Source of the DNA: Marinilabilia salmonicolor JCM 21150
GTDB taxonomy: Bacteria; Bacteroidota; Bacteroidia; Bacteroidales; Marinilabiliaceae
Assembly: GCF_000259075.1 (NCBI RefSeq)
Contig: NZ_AJKI01000002.1
Coordinates: 186,001 to 250,000, forward strand
Reading direction: 5' to 3'
Length of the DNA stretch: 64,000 nucleotides
Position numbers and translations under genes: made by a program. Under the pieces are notes generated by a model that was given only the letters and a program-made list of their open reading frames with translations, made no database searches and had not been told where the DNA came from. Each line of letters opens with the position of its first letter. The stretch's first letter is position 1. This document shows, in pieces, positions 9,291-17,830 of the stretch.

Positions 9291-11444
9291 TTACTCTGCG
9301 CTACTTTGCAGCAAAAGATTCATAATATCAATAGCAGCACGCGACACCGATGATCCGGGGCCAAAGATACCCACTACGCCACAATCGTAGAGGTACTGGT
9401 AGTCCTGGTGAGGAATTACACCACCGGCAATCACCATGATGTCTTCACGGCCCAGCTTCTTCAGTTCATCAATCACCTGAGGAACCAAAGTTTTATGACC
9501 AGCAGCCAGAGAAGAGACACCCAACACGTGAACGTCGTTCTCAACAGCCTGACGGGCAGCTTCAGCAGGAGTCTGGAACAATGGTCCCATATCCACGTCG
9601 AAACCGATATCGGCATACCCGGTAGCCACTACTTTAGCACCACGGTCGTGACCATCCTGACCCATTTTGGCAATCATGATACGGGGCTGACGACCTTCTT
9701 TTTCTGCAAACTCACCAGCCAGGGCACGAGCCTTTTCAAACTCACTGTCATTTCCGGCCTCTGCAGAGTACACTCCGTTAATTGATCTAATCACAGCTTT
9801 AAATCTTCCAACAACTTTTTCACATGCATAAGAAATCTCTCCCAAAGAAGCACGCTTCTGGGCAGCATCAACTGCCAGAGCAAGAAGGTTCCCCTCACCG
9901 GTTTCAACAGCTTTAGTCAGAGCAGTCAGTGAAGCTTTTACCTCTTCTTCATTCCGGTCGGCACGCAACTTCGCTAAACGCTCAAGTTGAGACTTCCGAA
10001 CAGCGGTGTTGTCAATTTCTAAAATGTCGATTGGGTCTTCTTTCTCCAGACGGTAACGATTGTTCCCGACAATTACCTGTTTGGCACTATCGATCTTGGC
10101 CTGTGTACGAGCAGCAGCCTCTTCGATACGCATTTTGGGCAATCCGGTTTCGATGGCTTTTGTCATACCACCCATCTCTTCGATCTCTTCAATGTGTGCC
10201 CAGGCTTTTTCAGCCAACTCCTTCGTCAGAGCTTCCACATAGTAAGACCCGGCCCAGGGATCAACGGCTTTGGTAATTTTTGTCTCTTCCTGAATGTAGA
10301 TCTGAGTATTACGGGCAATCCGAGCTGAGAAATCGGTAGGCAGTGCGATGGCCTCATCCAAAGCATTGGTGTGCAAAGACTGGGTATGTCCCAACGCAGC
10401 AGCCATCGCTTCCACGCAGGTACGACCTACGTTATTGAAAGGATCCTGCTCCTGCAGTGACCAACCGGAAGTCTGTGAGTGCGTACGCAACGCCAAAGAC
10501 TTAGGATTCTTAGGATTGAAGCGCTTCACAATTTTTGCCCAAAGCATACGTGCAGCACGCATTTTGGCAATCTCCATGAAGTGGTTCATCCCAATAGCCC
10601 AGAAAAACGACAAACGAGGTGCAAAAGCATCGATGTCCAGTCCTGCATCCACACCGGTTTTCAGATACTCCAAACCGTCGGCAAGGGTATAACCCAGCTC
10701 CAGGTCGGCAGTGGCACCGGCTTCCTGCATGTGATATCCCGAAATGGAGATACTGTTAAATTTAGGCATCTTCTGAGATGTGTACTCAAAGATGTCTGCA
10801 ATGATACGCATAGAAAATTCAGGCGGGTAAATGTAAGTGTTACGCACCATGAACTCTTTCAAAATATCGTTCTGAATGGTACCGCTCAACTCCTCAAGTT
10901 TGGCACCCTGCTCCAGACCTGCTACAATGTAGAAAGCCATTACCGGCAAAACTGCACCGTTCATAGTCATGGAAACCGACATTTTGTCCAACGGAATACC
11001 GTCGAAAAGCACCTTCATATCAAGGATAGAGTCGATGGCCACACCAGCTTTACCGACATCACCAACCACACGCTCGTGGTCAGAGTCATATCCGCGGTGG
11101 GTCGCAAGGTCAAACGCTACAGAAAGACCCTTCTGACCGGCCGCCAGGTTGCGACGGTAAAATGCGTTGGACTCTTCGGCCGTTGAGAAACCTGCATACT
11201 GACGGATGGTCCAGGGACGCATGGCATACATTGCCGAGTAAGGTCCGCGAAGGTAAGGCACCAATCCTGCAGCATAGTTCAGGTGCTCCATGCCCTCCAG
11301 GTCTTCTTTATTGTAAACGGGTTTTACCGGAATCTGCTCAGGTGTCACCCAGTCTTTTTTAATGCCGTTCTTTTTCTCCCAGGTTTTGGGATCAATCGGG
11401 CATTTATCTCCTTTAAATTCTATTTTTGAAAAATCTGGTCTCAT
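9291..11444 (-). CDS. mutB: Methylmalonyl-CoA mutase, large (catalytic) subunit
   Basis: This enzyme interconverts (R)-methylmalonyl-CoA and succinyl-CoA with adenosylcobalamin, in propionate formation or use. The 717-residue length is that of the large subunit. The N-terminal TIM barrel contains the substrate-channel segments [21 protein letters not shown] and [22 protein letters not shown]. The C-terminal cobalamin-binding Rossmann domain has the base-off motif Asp597-Gly-His599-Asp-Arg-Gly in [16 protein letters not shown], followed by the GVSSLAAGH and VIAGGVIP elements. It is transcribed in the same direction as mutA, normally its immediate neighbour, but here the two are 479 bases apart because a GxxExxY cassette lies between them. 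Also called scpA/sbm in other species. Confidence 0.97.
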   Translation of the reverse strand: MRPDFSKIEFKGDKCPIDPKTWEKKNGIKKDWVTPEQIPVKPVYNKEDLEGMEHLNYAAGLVPYLRGPYSAMYAMRPWTIRQYAGFSTAEESNAFYRRNLAAGQKGLSVAFDLATHRGYDSDHERVVGDVGKAGVAIDSILDMKVLFDGIPLDKMSVSMTMNGAVLPVMAFYIVAGLEQGAKLEELSGTIQNDILKEFMVRNTYIYPPEFSMRIIADIFEYTSQKMPKFNSISISGYHMQEAGATADLELGYTLADGLEYLKTGVDAGLDIDAFAPRLSFFWAIGMNHFMEIAKMRAARMLWAKIVKRFNPKNPKSLALRTHSQTSGWSLQEQDPFNNVGRTCVEAMAAALGHTQSLHTNALDEAIALPTDFSARIARNTQIYIQEETKITKAVDPWAGSYYVEALTKELAEKAWAHIEEIEEMGGMTKAIETGLPKMRIEEAAARTQAKIDSAKQVIVGNNRYRLEKEDPIDILEIDNTAVRKSQLERLAKLRADRNEEEVKASLTALTKAVETGEGNLLALAVDAAQKRASLGEISYACEKVVGRFKAVIRSINGVYSAEAGNDSEFEKARALAGEFAEKEGRQPRIMIAKMGQDGHDRGAKVVATGYADIGFDVDMGPLFQTPAEAARQAVENDVHVLGVSSLAAGHKTLVPQVIDELKKLGREDIMVIAGGVIPHQDYQYLYDCGVVGIFGPGSSVSRAAIDIMNLLLQSSAE

Positions 11445-11460
11445 GATTATTTTATTTTAA

Positions 11461-11484
11461 CGCAGAGGCGCTAAGGCGCTGAGA
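11461..11484. repeat. Left boundary array of three 8-bp units flanking the GxxExxY gene
   Basis: Three tandem units CGCAGAGG, CGCTAAGG and CGCTGAGA fit the pattern CGCnnAGr. They are preceded by ATTTTAA. The mirror-image array is at 11892-11915. Confidence 0.75.
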
Positions 11485-11490
11485 TTATTA

Positions 11491-11877
11491 TTAGAGGTTA
11501 TTGACTTTTCGGTAAATACCCTTGTGCAAGACAGGAACATTAAAGTTGATCAGTAATCCAAGCTTTTTATTGGCCAGTTTAAGGTAGGTTACCAACTGCA
11601 CCTCATGAACCGGATGTACTTCTTCAACAGCTTTCAACTCAACAATCACCTCTTTTTCAATTAATAAATCCAGAATAAAATCCTTCTGTAAAGACTCGTT
11701 TTTATAGATCAATGGCAAACGTACCTGCTCCTCTACAAGCAATCCTTTGTTTCTCAACTCATGAGCAAGGCAGGCACCATACACAGATTCAAGCAGTCCG
11801 GGGCCAAGCTCCTTATGAACCTCAATTGCTCCTCCTATTATCTGTGAGGAAATATTATTTAGTACCTCTTTTGTCAT
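11491..11877 (-). CDS. GxxExxY protein (PD-(D/E)xK nuclease fold)
   Basis: The 128-residue product belongs to the GxxExxY family. The naming motif is GLLESVY at residues 27-33, preceded by IGGAIEVHKELGPG. The downstream DLLIEKEVIVELKAV (Asp70, Glu80, Lys82) matches the PD-(D/E)xK nuclease core, so a nuclease fold is likely, although activity has not to my knowledge been shown. The C-terminal strand pattern VTYLKLANKKLGLLINFNV is typical. The gene sits between mutA and mutB in the same direction and is framed by inverted arrays of 8-bp units (11461-11484 and 11892-11915). That layout makes it look like an inserted cassette rather than a functional partner of the mutase. It is intact. Confidence 0.85.
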   Translation of the reverse strand: MTKEVLNNISSQIIGGAIEVHKELGPGLLESVYGACLAHELRNKGLLVEEQVRLPLIYKNESLQKDFILDLLIEKEVIVELKAVEEVHPVHEVQLVTYLKLANKKLGLLINFNVPVLHKGIYRKVNNL

Positions 11878-11891
11878 CTCTCTTAATAAAA

Positions 11892-11915
11892 ACTTTGCGT
11901 CACCGCGTCTTTGCG
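11892..11915. repeat. Right boundary array of three 8-bp units, inverted relative to the left
   Basis: Read on the minus strand the units are CGCAAAGA, CGCGGTGA and CGCAAAGT, again preceded by TTTTAA. Relative to the left array the two form imperfect inverted repeats (about 16 of 25 bases identical) around the GxxExxY gene. Confidence 0.75.
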
Positions 11916-11923
11916 TTTAAAAT

Positions 11924-13786
11924 TTACTGAATATTCAACATTTGGTTAAACCCTTGCAACGTTTCCAGCAAGTTGGTACGCACATTGATAAAATATTCAA
12001 TGCCCTGAGCTTTCAGGTCGTCCGAACAAGCAGGAGCTCCGGCTACCACAAAGATGGCATCGCCATTGAGTGCTTTAAAGGCAGCGGGTGCAGCTTCAGC
12101 ATATTCTTCATCAGAAGAACAAAGCACCACCACATCGGCTCCGGCTTTCTTAGCAGCTTCAACGCCAGCTTCCACAGTATCAAATCCAAGGTTATCAATG
12201 ATTTCATATCCGGCACATCCGAAGAAATTTCCGGAGAACTGCGAACGCGCCAGACGCATGGCCAGGTTTCCGTAGGTCAACATGAAGACTTTAGGACGCT
12301 TGGCAGCTTTTTCTGTAGCCAGTCGCAACGCTTCAAATTCTTCAGCACCACGGTAAAGTTGAATAGGCTCAACGGTATTACCTTCTTCAGAGTCAGTAAA
12401 GGCTTTGTCTTCACTGATTTCTTTGGCAACTGCTTCCAGATTGTTTGGATATTGGTTGGTCCCCAGCAAGGTGTCTTTTCTACGGGCAAGATCTTTCTTA
12501 CGTGTTTCAGAAGCCTCTTTTACCTGAGCCTGAATAAACCCGGCTTTCAGAGCGGCAGTGTAACCACCTTTTTCTTCCACTTCCACAAACAGCTTCCATG
12601 CCTCGTTGGCAATGCTGTCCGTCAGATTTTCTATGTAGTAACTTCCGGCCGAAGGATCCACAATCATGCTGAAGTATGATTCTTCTTTCAGCAACAATTG
12701 CTGGTTACGGGCAACACGCTCACTGAAAACATTAGGCTGACGGAACACCTGATCGAAAGGAGCCACAGTCAGTGAGTCGGTTCCGCCAATAGTGGCACTC
12801 ATCGCCTCAGTCTGCGTACGCAGCATATTTACATATGGATCATAAATGGTCTTGTTCCACTCCGAAGTTTCGCAATGCGTGTGCATTTTCTTCACTTCAA
12901 GACCGGTAGGTTTGTAAGCATCCACAATTTTAGCCCACAACATACGTCCGGCACGCAACTTGGCAATTTCCATAAAGTAATTACCACCAATTCCAAAGTT
13001 GAAACGAATGTTATTAGCTGCTGTGTTGACGGCCTGATTGCGTTCGGTAATCTGAGCCAGGTACTCATTACCCATAGCCAGTCCGAAAGCCAGTTCCTGA
13101 ACGATAGTCGCTCCGGCATTGTTGAAATGCTTGGCGTTTACACTGATGGTCTGAAACAGAGGCAAAGCTTTTCCTTCGCCTGCCAGTTCAGCGGCATCAT
13201 CAAGGAGTTCTTCCACTGGTACACACGATTTCCCGCTTACAGTAAGACTTCCCAGCGGATCAAAGTTCAAAGAACCTTTGATCTCCTCAAGCTTACAATT
13301 ACGTGCAGCAAACTCTTCCACCACCAGCTGGTAGAGCTTCTTGTTGCCATGCAGTGTAGAAAAGTTCAGTTCCACTGCTTCGGGAACAATATTTTTCAGA
13401 AGAGCAGAGATGTTCTCTTTGGTGATGAGTTCTTCTTTCTCGATGAAGAATCCCAGAGAATCGATCCCTTTGTTAAGGATATCCAACGCTTTTTCGTTGG
13501 CTTCCTTCACATCTTTCACCACAATATCCTGACGAACCATCCACTTATTGTGGGCTTTTGTCCCGCGAACGAAAGGATATTCGCCCGGAAGCGTGTCAAG
13601 ATACTCAAGGTTTTTAAGGTCTTCCTCCCTGTAAAAGGGACGAACATTAAAACCTTCATTGGTTCTCCAAACGAGCTTTTTGTCAAAATCAGCTCCTTTG
13701 AGATCCGCTGTTATTTTGTCCATCCACTCCTGTGTCGACACTGGAGCGAATTCGCTAAACAACGGTTGATTTGATTTATCTGCCAT
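11924..13786 (-). CDS. mutA: Methylmalonyl-CoA mutase, small subunit
   Basis: The 620-residue product is the non-catalytic partner of MutB in the heterodimeric mutase. It keeps the barrel-like region (WMVRQDIVVKDVKEANEKA, then MLWAKIVDAYKP and MRTQTEAMSATIGGTDSLTVAPFD) and a C-terminal flavodoxin-like domain (FMLTYGNLAMRLARSQFSGNFF). The DxHxxG cobalamin ligand found in MutB at this place is absent, as expected for the small subunit. It is the promoter-proximal gene of the mutAB unit. A perfect -7 box lies 36-43 bases upstream of its ATG. The only oddity is that mutB no longer follows directly. Confidence 0.95.
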   Translation of the reverse strand: MADKSNQPLFSEFAPVSTQEWMDKITADLKGADFDKKLVWRTNEGFNVRPFYREEDLKNLEYLDTLPGEYPFVRGTKAHNKWMVRQDIVVKDVKEANEKALDILNKGIDSLGFFIEKEELITKENISALLKNIVPEAVELNFSTLHGNKKLYQLVVEEFAARNCKLEEIKGSLNFDPLGSLTVSGKSCVPVEELLDDAAELAGEGKALPLFQTISVNAKHFNNAGATIVQELAFGLAMGNEYLAQITERNQAVNTAANNIRFNFGIGGNYFMEIAKLRAGRMLWAKIVDAYKPTGLEVKKMHTHCETSEWNKTIYDPYVNMLRTQTEAMSATIGGTDSLTVAPFDQVFRQPNVFSERVARNQQLLLKEESYFSMIVDPSAGSYYIENLTDSIANEAWKLFVEVEEKGGYTAALKAGFIQAQVKEASETRKKDLARRKDTLLGTNQYPNNLEAVAKEISEDKAFTDSEEGNTVEPIQLYRGAEEFEALRLATEKAAKRPKVFMLTYGNLAMRLARSQFSGNFFGCAGYEIIDNLGFDTVEAGVEAAKKAGADVVVLCSSDEEYAEAAPAAFKALNGDAIFVVAGAPACSDDLKAQGIEYFINVRTNLLETLQGFNQMLNIQ

Positions 13787-13821
13787 AATGTAACTGTTTA
13801 TTTGTGCGAATTAACAGGGCG

Positions 13822-13856
13822 CAAAATTAACGAAATTATTCTGGAATGGGAACAAA
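13822..13856 (-). promoter_or_regulatory. Putative mutA promoter
   Basis: On the minus strand TAATTTTG (13822-13829) is a perfect TAnnTTTG box, with a TTTG at 13853-13856 as possible -33 element, 23 bases away. It lies 36 bases upstream of the mutA ATG. Confidence 0.45.
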
Positions 13857-14311
13857 ACCAGTTTGTTTATGGCATGTTGTTGAACATATAAAGCTCAAAG
13901 TCAGGAAAGAAAGCTGCCAAAGGTTAGCTCTAAAGTATTTGCTTTTAGCTCATAGGTTACTTGGGTAGTAATTACTTTATTGGTTCCTAACAATGATGCA
14001 TAACTTAAGAGCCTATCACGAAATTTCGAAAAAACATAAAGGACTGTCATAAAAGTAATATTTCGAGATTATTACTTTCAAGCCCTGATAACACAAGCGT
14101 TGTTTTTAGGCATACCTGCCTAGTAGTGCGACAGTTCTCTTAAAATAATGATTTTGGACAGGGTCAAACAATTACTGATATATGCGCCCCCTTTAGTTTC
14201 GATATACTATAGCTTACAAACACCTGTAAATATTAAGAGCCCTTCAGTCCCGGTTTCTTTATATGAATAAAAACCTCATGAAGGTATCGAACACCACTTA
14301 TCAATAACAAC
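13857..14311. other. Long gap between mutA and the LuxR-type regulator
   Basis: No convincing gene. There is a perfect 9-bp hairpin (AAAGTAATA at 14052-14060 with TATTACTTT at 14070-14078) and a smaller one (TAGGCA/TGCCTA near 14108-14123). This could be a decayed repeat. Confidence 0.35.
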
Positions 14312-15070
14312 TCAGACCATCCGATTCGAAATGGCAAAAAAGACCGCTTCGGAAGTATTACTAACACCAAGTTTCCGGAAAATATTCCGCTTATGCTGCT
14401 TGACTGTTGACTCTGAGATATTGAGGCTTTTACTGATGGTTTGATTTCCATCGCCTTTTACACACAATGAAAGCACCTCTTTTTCACGACCGGAAAGCTG
14501 GTTCTGATCACGAAGGTCAAATCGACGTGTAAGTGCATTGAACTGATATTGGAAAGGTTCCAGCAAATTCTGGATAACCGCATTGCCCGGACCTGAAGCA
14601 TGAGATGGGGTAACAAAACAAAGGGTGGAGATGAGACGATTGTCATGGGACAGCTGTAAAGGTACCAGTCGCTGAGAAATCAATATCAGACTTCCATCTT
14701 CCTGACGGATATGAAAATCAACAGACAAATAACAGTGCTCACGGTAATCTTCGGGATGCTTGGTGTTAAAAAACCTGAATCCGTTTTCATTAACATCCAT
14801 TACCACCGGCATATCTTCAGGAGCAATAATCTTTTCATAAAAAGAAAATCCCATTTCTTTTACCTCCTGTGCACTATGTCCACATAAAAACAAAGGATGC
14901 TCAGACACATAAAGAAATTCTCCTCTACTGAAATCCGCTACATAAATGCTTTGATTCAACAATCTGGAAAAGATATCCAGAATCTTCCAGACATCAGGTT
15001 TTTCCAGTGGTTCTTTCCCGGCGGAGGAAGCACTGCCCACAGAATCGATAAGATGTTTTACGAAAGACAT
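14312..15070 (-). CDS. PAS-domain LuxR-family transcriptional regulator
   Basis: The 252-residue product has a PAS-like sensory region (about residues 35-160, with YVADFSRGEFLYVSEHP and a GFSFYEKIIAPEDM segment). A C-terminal LuxR/GerE helix-turn-helix follows: LSGREKEVLSLCVKGDGNQT, then SLNISESTVKQHKRNIFRKLGV. The 'LS.RE.EVL' start and 'S..TVK.H...I..KLGV' recognition helix are standard. There is no receiver domain, so it probably senses a ligand or redox state directly. It stands alone, and long gaps on both sides leave its targets unknown. This PAS-LuxR arrangement is frequent in Bacteroidota. A perfect -7 box (15114-15121, minus strand) precedes it. Confidence 0.85.
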   Translation of the reverse strand: MSFVKHLIDSVGSASSAGKEPLEKPDVWKILDIFSRLLNQSIYVADFSRGEFLYVSEHPLFLCGHSAQEVKEMGFSFYEKIIAPEDMPVVMDVNENGFRFFNTKHPEDYREHCYLSVDFHIRQEDGSLILISQRLVPLQLSHDNRLISTLCFVTPSHASGPGNAVIQNLLEPFQYQFNALTRRFDLRDQNQLSGREKEVLSLCVKGDGNQTISKSLNISESTVKQHKRNIFRKLGVSNTSEAVFFAISNRMV

Positions 15071-15113
15071 AACTTTTTGGCAAAAGATTAAACGTTTTCA
15101 AAGAATAAGTAAG

Positions 15114-15121
15114 CAAAAATA
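15114..15121 (-). promoter_or_regulatory. Putative -7 box for the PAS-LuxR gene
   Basis: Minus-strand TATTTTTG matches TAnnTTTG, 44 bases upstream of the ATG at 15070. No -33 element seen. Confidence 0.35.
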
Positions 15122-15516
15122 TTAAATATTTCACGGTCTCCAGAAAAGAACAAAATATAATAATCTACAAAAAAACAGAGTAATCCAGTAATTTTACAAC
15201 AAAATTTCAATGATACAGGTATGAGTCCAAACCATTATAAACATCAAGAAATGAAATAAACCCTAAACCAATTATTTCTTATTGTTTTCCAAAAAATCCT
15301 ACTTTACAATAATAAAAAACTATACTAAAGTACTATTGATGAGCCTTTTTTCTTGAGTAACATTGTAATCTCAAAATTGAGCTCATTTTAAGTTTAAATT
15401 GTATTAAAACACAATGTTCCGGGACAGGATAAAATTGCCCTGATTAAAGGGGCCCTGCCCGCCTTAATACTTAACAACACCCAACCCAAATACCCAAACA
15501 GGCTTTGGTTTAAAAG
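15122..15516. other. AT-rich gap right of the PAS-LuxR gene
   Basis: No ORF is credible here. The stretch ends in the hairpin at 15517-15559. G/C-rich sequence at 15418-15470 stands out from AT-rich surroundings and could be part of a short plus-strand transcript, but no promoter was identified. Confidence 0.3.
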
Positions 15517-15568
15517 GACACCTGAGACCATTTCATAATTCGTGAAATACTCGGGTGTCTTTGTTTTA
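15517..15568. terminator. Strong hairpin, bidirectional or orphan terminator
   Basis: A 10-bp outer stem (15517-15526 with 15550-15559, one G-T pair) contains an inner ATTTCA/TGAAAT stem. On the plus strand TTTGTTTT follows, yet no plus-strand gene lies upstream. On the minus strand it could serve the endonuclease-family gene ending at 15650, where the T tract (CTTTTAAACC) is weaker. Confidence 0.6.
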
Positions 15569-15649
15569 TCCAATCAACAAGACGCATGAATTCCGGTTGT
15601 TGTAATGAGTTCTCGTCTAACAAACCAATCATCCACAGAGACCTGTCTT

Positions 15650-16729
15650 TTAATCTTCTATCAGGACTAAGCTGGCTTTAACAGCACAATGATCAGACAA
15701 TGACATTGGGCGGAGTTCAACCTCATCAGAACGCTGAATAACATTCATACTCCCGGGAACAAAAGATAGATTAGAAAAAATGTAATCCAGTTTGCGGTTC
15801 CAGAAGCCATTTTTATCGGTGGTATGGGTAAAAAAGGGCAGATTGTTGTCCTGATATCTCTCCAACGGTACAGCAGCATTAAACACCTCATAGAATGGCA
15901 TCATCCATTGTTCTTCACCCGAGTAGTCATCGGCTTCAAAGTCCCCATTCGTACAGGCCGAATCGGGAAACCCCTTAAGCTTTCGGGTACCGGGAGGCAA
16001 CGCATTGAAGTCTCCGGCAAGCAGGAATTTCTGGCTATTGCATCTGAGCGAGTCTGCATATTCAAAAACCTGGTCTATTTGCTTCTTTTTGGTTCCATCA
16101 CTGGAATAAGCCGCCAGATGTGTATTCAAAAGATGAAGGGTGTCACCATTCACCACCGTAGAAACATCCATGAGGCATCGTTTTAAATAAAAATAGCGAA
16201 CCAGGCAATTTTGTTCCTCTATCAGCGAAAGCGAAATGCGTTTGGCTCCCCAAAGCGGCGTCCTGGAAAATATGGCATTTCCCGAGTTCATCTTTCCAAG
16301 CCCCTTGGAAGGGATATAATCAGCTTTCCACTGGGGAGTATAGACTGCATAATTGAATCCGGTGTGTTCCAGAATCCACTGGATCTGATCAGAAAAGGCA
16401 CTTCTTCTGCTGTCCACATCGGCTTCCTGAACAAAGAGAAAATCAGGCTTGTGGTGATTAATAAAAGCGGCAATTCCCTCAAGATGATTGAACACCTCAG
16501 ACGAATCCATAATCACCCTGTTGCCATGGCAATCAAAGAAAAAATTAATTCTCCCTCCTCCAAATTTTATATTCCACGTCATTACGGAAAGGGTATCTGA
16601 AATGTCCTGATGTTCTTTTTTCGCGTGAGAAGCATAATAAGCAATATCATCAGCATCCAGACTCGTTCCGAACGGGTCGCACCCCAAAAGAAAAACGGCG
16701 TAGAAAGCCAGAAGAAATAATTTTTTCAT
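15650..16729 (-). CDS. Exported endonuclease/exonuclease/phosphatase-family lipoprotein
   Basis: From the ATG at 16729 the product has 359 residues and a lipoprotein signal (KKLFLLAFYAVFLLGC, Cys at about 17). The DNase I-like fold is shown in order by VMTWNIKFGGG (metal/phosphate Asn), FVQEADVDSRR (metal Glu), GNAIFSRTPLW, LLNTHLAAYS (catalytic His), LLAGDFNALPPGT (Asp-Phe-Asn) and SDHCAVKASL (final Asp-His). All catalytic positions are present. Members of this exported group act on phosphodiesters such as nucleic acids, phosphoinositides or sphingomyelin; which one cannot be read here. A longer frame to 16786 adds 19 residues before the signal and is less likely. It stands alone. Confidence 0.85.
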   Translation of the reverse strand: MKKLFLLAFYAVFLLGCDPFGTSLDADDIAYYASHAKKEHQDISDTLSVMTWNIKFGGGRINFFFDCHGNRVIMDSSEVFNHLEGIAAFINHHKPDFLFVQEADVDSRRSAFSDQIQWILEHTGFNYAVYTPQWKADYIPSKGLGKMNSGNAIFSRTPLWGAKRISLSLIEEQNCLVRYFYLKRCLMDVSTVVNGDTLHLLNTHLAAYSSDGTKKKQIDQVFEYADSLRCNSQKFLLAGDFNALPPGTRKLKGFPDSACTNGDFEADDYSGEEQWMMPFYEVFNAAVPLERYQDNNLPFFTHTTDKNGFWNRKLDYIFSNLSFVPGSMNVIQRSDEVELRPMSLSDHCAVKASLVLIED

Positions 16730-16879
16730 TCTTATAAAATTAACGTAAGTTATTGGTCTGATGAAACCCGATATTCTTTTACACATACTCTTTTGTGCAG
16801 TTTTGAGAAATCAAAGCTCCATGCTCGTTTCATCCGTTTAAAATTGGCTTAAGTTTATAGTTGCATGTGGATGTTTAAA

Positions 16880-16984
16880 GATTGCTTCGGGCTGAGCCCT
16901 CACAATGACATTTTTTTACTGCCAACTTATTCTCCATCGACCGGGGACTTTGTCCTTGCGAGGGCCTTGCCCGAAGCAATCTCT
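16880..16984. repeat. Inverted-repeat element, about 105 bp
   Basis: Two arms of about 31 bases (16880-16910 and 16951-16984) are inverted copies with about 27 of 32 matches. They share AGATTGCTTCGGGC and GCCCTC followed by CAATGACA-like ends, and surround 40 bases of unique sequence. The wording resembles the 'TCATTGCGAGG ... GAAGCAATCT' intergenic repeats seen in many bacteria (recollection, not checked). Confidence 0.65.
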
Positions 16985-17059
16985 AATTGCAAGAACGTTA
17001 TTTTAAACCATAGCCATTTAAGAAAAAGGTAGTCCAAAATTCACCGCATTTGTTATTCT

Positions 17060-17248
17060 GAGTGCCTACCCCAAACAAATTTTGGGGAATAATGGGAATA
17101 TGACAGATGTGGCTCGTCCCCGCAGGGGGCAAACTTGAATAACCCCGGGTCGAAAACCCGGGGAGAAGCTGACCAAATGAGACCGGGTCCCCGAATGGGG
17201 GCCAATTATCAACATGCTGATATTTTGGTTTTTACATAAATCTGTCAT
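17060..17248. repeat. GC-rich cluster of hairpins bounded by a 9-bp inverted repeat
   Basis: ATGACAGAT at 17100-17108 and ATCTGTCAT at 17240-17248 bound a 149-bp block with an 8-bp stem CCCCGGGT/ACCCGGGG and two CCCC/GGGG hairpins. A further CCCCAAA/TTTGGGG hairpin lies just to the left. The only long frame across it encodes low-complexity sequence, so I treat it as a palindromic intergenic repeat. Confidence 0.6.
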
Positions 17249-17335
17249 TGGTAGATCTCTTAGCCTCTAAAGATCAGCAATAAATAGATTCTTCACCACG
17301 TTACTCTAAAATCGTAACTTTTGGAACACCCTATT

Positions 17336-17779
17336 TCATCGCTGAATCAAAAGAATTCCCAGAATAAGCAATACGATACCGGCCACCCGGCTCAAAGAGA
17401 TGGCATGCACGCTAACGCCAAAAAAACCAAAATGATCAATAACGGCAGCAATGATTAACTGACCTGCTATTGAGGCCGCCAACATGGTGGTCACCCCAAT
17501 CTGCGGAATCAGCAACACCACTGATGTGACAAACATTGCACCTATGACGCCGCCCAGAAACAAATACCAGGGAATTGATTTTAAATCGGAAAAGGAAGGA
17601 ACGGAAGTACGCAAAATAAGATTCAGCAGAATCAAAATAATTGTACCAACCAGAAAATTGGTTAAAGATGCCTGCAATGGGTGCTTCAGAAAGGAAGAAA
17701 GCTGGGCATTAATGCTGCCCTGAATCGACAAAAAACCACCAATCAGCAATGCTGCAATAATGAGAATATATTTAGTCAT
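17336..17779 (-). CDS. YdcZ-type (DUF606) DMT-family inner-membrane protein
   Basis: The 147-residue product, starting at the ATG at 17779, has five hydrophobic helices and no cytoplasmic domain. It begins KYILIIAALLIGGFLSIQGSINAQLS; the glycine-rich first helix followed by 'Q..iNaqL' is the hallmark of the YdcZ/DUF606 half-size DMT proteins. The later GVIGAMFVTSVVLLIPQIG and AGQLIIAAVIDHFGFFG segments also match the family, where the 'iGQl...li.DhfG.fG' motif is conserved. Half-size members probably pair to make a transporter; the substrate is unknown. An upstream TTG at 17785 adds two residues and is not needed. The left flank carries repeats and the right neighbour is a T9SS-type protein. 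Confidence 0.85.
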   Translation of the reverse strand: MTKYILIIAALLIGGFLSIQGSINAQLSSFLKHPLQASLTNFLVGTIILILLNLILRTSVPSFSDLKSIPWYLFLGGVIGAMFVTSVVLLIPQIGVTTMLAASIAGQLIIAAVIDHFGFFGVSVHAISLSRVAGIVLLILGILLIQR

Positions 17780-17830
17780 GCGCAATCATTTTCCGCGCAA
17801 GTTACGGAGGTTCGGGCATTCGAACAAATG

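Noticed and set aside
9408-13774. Long plus-strand frames of up to 299 residues opposite mutB and mutA
   Set aside because: They are antisense to highly conserved enzymes, have no domain-like sequence or hydrophobic pattern, and arise from codon composition of the real genes.
17066-17248. 60-residue minus-strand frame in the GC-rich hairpin cluster
   Set aside because: Its sequence is dictated by CCCC/GGGG stems; it is a palindromic repeat, not a protein gene.
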